This document shows, piece after piece, positions 48,677-51,173 of a stretch of 51,173 bases of DNA (the first letter of the stretch is position 1; the number at the start of each line of letters is the position of its first letter). This DNA is from Clostridiales bacterium (GTDB taxonomy: Bacteria > Bacillota > Clostridia > Oscillospirales > Oscillospiraceae). The notes beneath the pieces were generated by a model. The model worked only from the letters and a program-made list of their open reading frames with translations, was not told the DNA's origin and did no database searches. A program made the position numbers and the translations under genes. The DNA is taken from positions 1 to 51,173 of the forward strand of contig SFPN01000024.1 of assembly GCA_004551945.1 (NCBI GenBank), written 5' to 3'.

Positions 48677-50095
48677 ATGCAGTCCGTCTTTGCGGGGATT
48701 GACTCCGTGGTGAACGCCGTCAGCGGCGTTTTGTATATGCCCTGGGTTCCCCTGCTCCTGCTGGCCGCCGGCCTGTTCTTTACCTGCCGCAGCAAGTTCG
48801 TCCAGCTTCGCCTGCTGGGGGAGTCCTTCCGGGTGATCTCGGAAAAGCCCAAGACCAAGGGGGGCGTGTCCTCCTTCGGCGCGTTGATGATCTCCACCGC
48901 CTCCCGGGTGGGCACCGGGAACATTGTGGGTGTGTCCACCGCCATCTGCCTGGGGGGCGTGGGCGCCGTGTTCTGGATGTGGATCGTGGCCCTGCTGGGG
49001 GGCGCCTCCGCCTTTGTGGAGTCCACCCTGGCCCAGATCTACAAGCGGAAAAGCCCCGACGGCTCCAGCTACGGCGGCCCTTCCTATTATATTGAGTCCG
49101 CCCTGCGCCAGCGGTGGCTGGGTGTGATCTTCTCCGTCTTTGTCATCCTCACCTACGCGGTGGGGTACAATATGCTGGCCTCCTATAACCTCCAGTCCAC
49201 TTACGCCGGGTTCTCCTTCTACGGAGAGCACACCCCCCTCATGGTGGGCATCGTCCTGGCCGTCCTCTTCGCCGTGTGCGTGATGGGCGGGGCCAAACGG
49301 CTGACCAAGGTCACCGGAGCCCTGGTGCCCGTGATGGGCGTTATCTACGTGCTGGTGGCCCTGGTGGTGATGATTATGAACGTCACCTCCCTGCCCGGGG
49401 TCTTCGGGGCCATCTTTGCCGACGCCTTCGACTTTTCCGCCATCTTCGGGGGCTTTGCCGGCTCCTGCCTGATGCAGGGGGTCAAGCGGGGGCTGTACTC
49501 CAACGAGGCCGGCATGGGCTCCGCCCCCAACGCTGCCGCCACCGCCGACGTGTCCCACCCGGTGAAGCAGGGGCTGGTGCAGATGCTCTCCGTGTTCATC
49601 GACACCCTGCTCATCTGCTCCGCCACCGCCCTTATGTGCCTGTGCTCCGGGGTGGCCCCCACGGAGGAGCTGGCCGGGGCCCCCTTCGTCCAGGCCGCCC
49701 TGCAGAACGTGCTGGGAGGCTTCGGGCCGGTGTTCATCGCCGTGTCCATGACCCTCTTCGCCTTCACCACCCTCATCGGCAACTACTTCTACTGCGAGGG
49801 CTGCCTGAAGTTCATCTTCAAGCGGGACCCAAGCAAGGCCTTCATGACCGGGTTCCGGCTCCTTGCCGCCCTCATCGTCCTGCTGGGCTCGGTGGTGAGC
49901 ATGAGCCTTGCCTGGGACACCGCCGACCTGTGCCAGGCCCTGATGGTGGTGGTGAACGTCCCCGCCATCCTCATCCTGACCAGGCCCGCCATGGCCGCCC
50001 TGAAGGACTACCAGGCCCAGCGGAAGCAGGGGCTGGACCCTCACTTCAAGGCATCCTCCATCGGCCTGAAGGAAACAACCGATTTCTGGAACTGA
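48677..50095 (+). CDS. Sodium:alanine symporter family protein
   Basis: 472 residues from the ATG at 48677 (a GTG at 48668 is also in frame; neither has a strong ribosome site). Amino acid carrier of the AGCS family with about eleven helices. The family signature STASRVGTGNIVGVSTAI (about 77-94), the GGPSYYIESAL segment and NEAGMGSAPNAAATA (about 276-290) are all intact; they form the sodium and substrate sites. Imports alanine or glycine with sodium. Single-gene unit. Confidence 0.92.
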   Translation: MQSVFAGIDSVVNAVSGVLYMPWVPLLLLAAGLFFTCRSKFVQLRLLGESFRVISEKPKTKGGVSSFGALMISTASRVGTGNIVGVSTAICLGGVGAVFWMWIVALLGGASAFVESTLAQIYKRKSPDGSSYGGPSYYIESALRQRWLGVIFSVFVILTYAVGYNMLASYNLQSTYAGFSFYGEHTPLMVGIVLAVLFAVCVMGGAKRLTKVTGALVPVMGVIYVLVALVVMIMNVTSLPGVFGAIFADAFDFSAIFGGFAGSCLMQGVKRGLYSNEAGMGSAPNAAATADVSHPVKQGLVQMLSVFIDTLLICSATALMCLCSGVAPTEELAGAPFVQAALQNVLGGFGPVFIAVSMTLFAFTTLIGNYFYCEGCLKFIFKRDPSKAFMTGFRLLAALIVLLGSVVSMSLAWDTADLCQALMVVVNVPAILILTRPAMAALKDYQAQRKQGLDPHFKASSIGLKETTDFWN

Positions 50096-50112
50096 ACCTT
50101 CCCCCGCGCTGG

Positions 50113-50147
50113 AACCCTGGCGGCAGATCCGGGCCGATGACAGGGTT
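50113..50147 (+). terminator. Weak terminator candidate of the symporter gene
   Basis: AACCCTG (50113-50119) pairs with CAGGGTT (50141-50147), followed by TTG. The loop of 21 bases is long. Confidence 0.4.
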
Positions 50148-50205
50148 TTGTATTATTATACAAAACGTAATTTTGTTACAGTTTTATTTCAAATTCCGGG
50201 AATCC

Positions 50206-50234
50206 TTGACAAGGGAAAAATTCCTGTGTAGAAT
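50206..50234 (+). promoter_or_regulatory. Strong promoter of the S-layer-type gene
   Basis: TTGACA (50206-50211), 17 bases, TAGAAT (50229-50234), a near-consensus sigma-A promoter. The transcript would carry a leader of about 190 bases. Confidence 0.88.
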
Positions 50235-50277
50235 TCCAATGTGAGAAAGGGGACAGAGCGTCTGTCTGTGAAAATTT

Positions 50278-50395
50278 CGCTTTAAAAAAGCGATAAATAA
50301 AATGGATAAAACAAGGGTGCCCTTGTTTTATGTTCTGCGCATGCAGAACATAAAGACCTTTCCCTGGCTTGGCATAACGTCCGGTCGCGCACCGG
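50278..50395 (+). promoter_or_regulatory. Structured 5' leader with four hairpins
   Basis: CGCTTT/AAAGCG type stem at 50278-50292; TAAAACAAGGG/CCCTTGTTTTA at 50307-50330; TTATGTTCTGC/GCAGAACATAA at 50328-50353; CCGGT/ACCGG at 50381-50395. The second and third share TTA, so their bases compete. Such leaders typically stabilise S-layer mRNAs; no known riboswitch was recognised. Confidence 0.7.
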
Positions 50396-50429
50396 GCTTT
50401 ATGTAAATATTTTAAGGAGGTAAAACCCT

Positions 50430-51173
50430 ATGAGAAACTTAAAGAAGGTTCTCAGCCTGGTGCTCTGCTTGGCTATGATGCTCTCCATCATGGTCGTGGG
50501 CGCAGGCGCAGCGTTCGGCGATCAGGATAAGATCGAGAACGCAGAGGCCGTTGATATGTGCGTAGCACTGGGTATCATCGACGGCTTCGAAGACGGCAAC
50601 TACCACCCCGAAAAGAACATCACCCGTGCTCAGGCTGCAAAGCTGATCAGCGTGATGGTCAACGGCGGCAAGGACGCTGTCAAGGACGTGGCTACTTCCA
50701 GCTACACCGACGTGCTGAAAGATTCTTCCTCTGCATGGGCCAACAAGTATGTTGAGTTCTGCTCCGTGGAAGGCATCGTGGCAGGCGTTGGCGGCGGCCG
50801 CTTTGCTCCCGCTGCTAACCTGACCGGCACCCAGCTGGCTAAGATGCTGCTGGTGGCTCTGGGTTACGACGCAGAAGACGAAGGCTTCCTGGGCGGCGCC
50901 TGGGCTCTGAACGTCAACACCAAGGCTGCTAAGGTTGGTCTGTATGCTGGCCTGGAAGACGTGGACGTGTCTGTTGCTCTGTCCCGTGACGACGCTGCCC
51001 AGATGATCTGGAACGCTCTGAACGTTGACCTGGGCCGCGGCAAGACCCTGCTGAGCAAGGTGTTCGGTGCTGAGACCGACACCGGCATCCTGACCCACAT
51101 CGACTACAACCAGGACACTGGTGTTTACACCTACTACCTGGGCGAGATGAAGGATGCCCACGACAAGAACGGC
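50430..51173 (+). CDS. S-layer-homology surface protein, 3' end outside the window
   Basis: First 248 residues of a protein that continues past the window edge. ATG at 50430 behind AAGGAGG. Signal peptide MRNLKKVLSLVLCLAMML, cleaved near VGAGAA. Three SLH repeats follow (about 35-80, 92-140 and 150-205), seen as GFEDGNYHPEKNITRAQAA, FCSVEGIVAG with the less typical NLTGTQLAKMLL, and LSRDDAAQMIWNAL. SLH domains bind pyruvylated wall polymer. The strong promoter, long leader and more A/T-biased third codon positions (GCT, GTT) than nearby genes suggest a very highly expressed, major S-layer protein. Confidence 0.9.
   Translation, partial: MRNLKKVLSLVLCLAMMLSIMVVGAGAAFGDQDKIENAEAVDMCVALGIIDGFEDGNYHPEKNITRAQAAKLISVMVNGGKDAVKDVATSSYTDVLKDSSSAWANKYVEFCSVEGIVAGVGGGRFAPAANLTGTQLAKMLLVALGYDAEDEGFLGGAWALNVNTKAAKVGLYAGLEDVDVSVALSRDDAAQMIWNALNVDLGRGKTLLSKVFGAETDTGILTHIDYNQDTGVYTYYLGEMKDAHDKNG

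Overview
The window looks like a chromosome segment from a high-GC, strictly anaerobic Firmicute of the Oscillospirales (Flavonifractor / Intestinimonas / Lawsonibacter type). The basis is a complete 4-aminobutyrate-to-crotonyl-CoA pathway (AbfD, AbfT, 4-hydroxybutyrate dehydrogenase, GABA transaminase), S-layer-homology proteins, AGGAGG ribosome sites and the codon bias. Genus is inference from gene content. I see no rRNA, tRNA, CRISPR array, phage or insertion sequence.

Layout. (1) 455-8167, minus: GABA/4-hydroxybutyrate fermentation operon (abfD, NifU-like, abfT, alcohol dehydrogenase, gabT, thioesterase, APC permease), preceded by a textbook sigma-54 promoter (8259-8275). (2) 8683-11572, plus: a decayed dipeptide ABC operon plus amidohydrolases, with an in-frame stop, a hybrid DppB/DppC frame, a dppD joined to a foreign tail and a frameshifted amidohydrolase. 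(3) 11997-14652, minus: small membrane protein, flavin reductase, lipoprotein and a TetR regulator; two matching operator palindromes link the regulator to itself and to the lipoprotein. (4) 14937-21427, plus: RpiR regulator, then a 2-aminoethylphosphonate uptake and degradation set (ABC transporter, phnW, phnX). (5) 21698-24612, plus: CsoR and a copper ATPase with a CopZ domain fused to its C-terminus behind its own internal ribosome site. (6) 24850-27000, minus: proB-proA. (7) 27029-27765: about 700 bases of hairpin-rich non-coding DNA. (8) 27817-33216, plus: MarR regulator, acyl-CoA ligase, NitT/TauT-type ABC transporter, then MntP. (9) 33387-41440, mixed strands: orphan response regulator, RlmI-type methyltransferase, HAD phosphatase, a lower-GC block (secreted protein, anti-sigma, ECF sigma), pyridoxal kinase and an SDR/SnoaL pair. 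(10) 41841-51173, plus: intact dipeptide ABC operon, an S-layer-anchored C39-like peptidase, an alanine/sodium symporter and the start of an S-layer protein with a long structured leader.

Together the genes describe an amino-acid and peptide fermenter: peptide import, alanine import, GABA conversion towards butyrate, use of an organophosphonate, and uptake plus CoA activation of an unidentified carboxylic acid. Less expected features are the sigma-54 control of GABA fermentation, a family of modular hairpin elements between operons (21507-21590, 24661-24806, 39642-39804), and the copA/copZ fusion with a probable second translation start. Function names rest on motif recognition and gene order only; no database search was possible.
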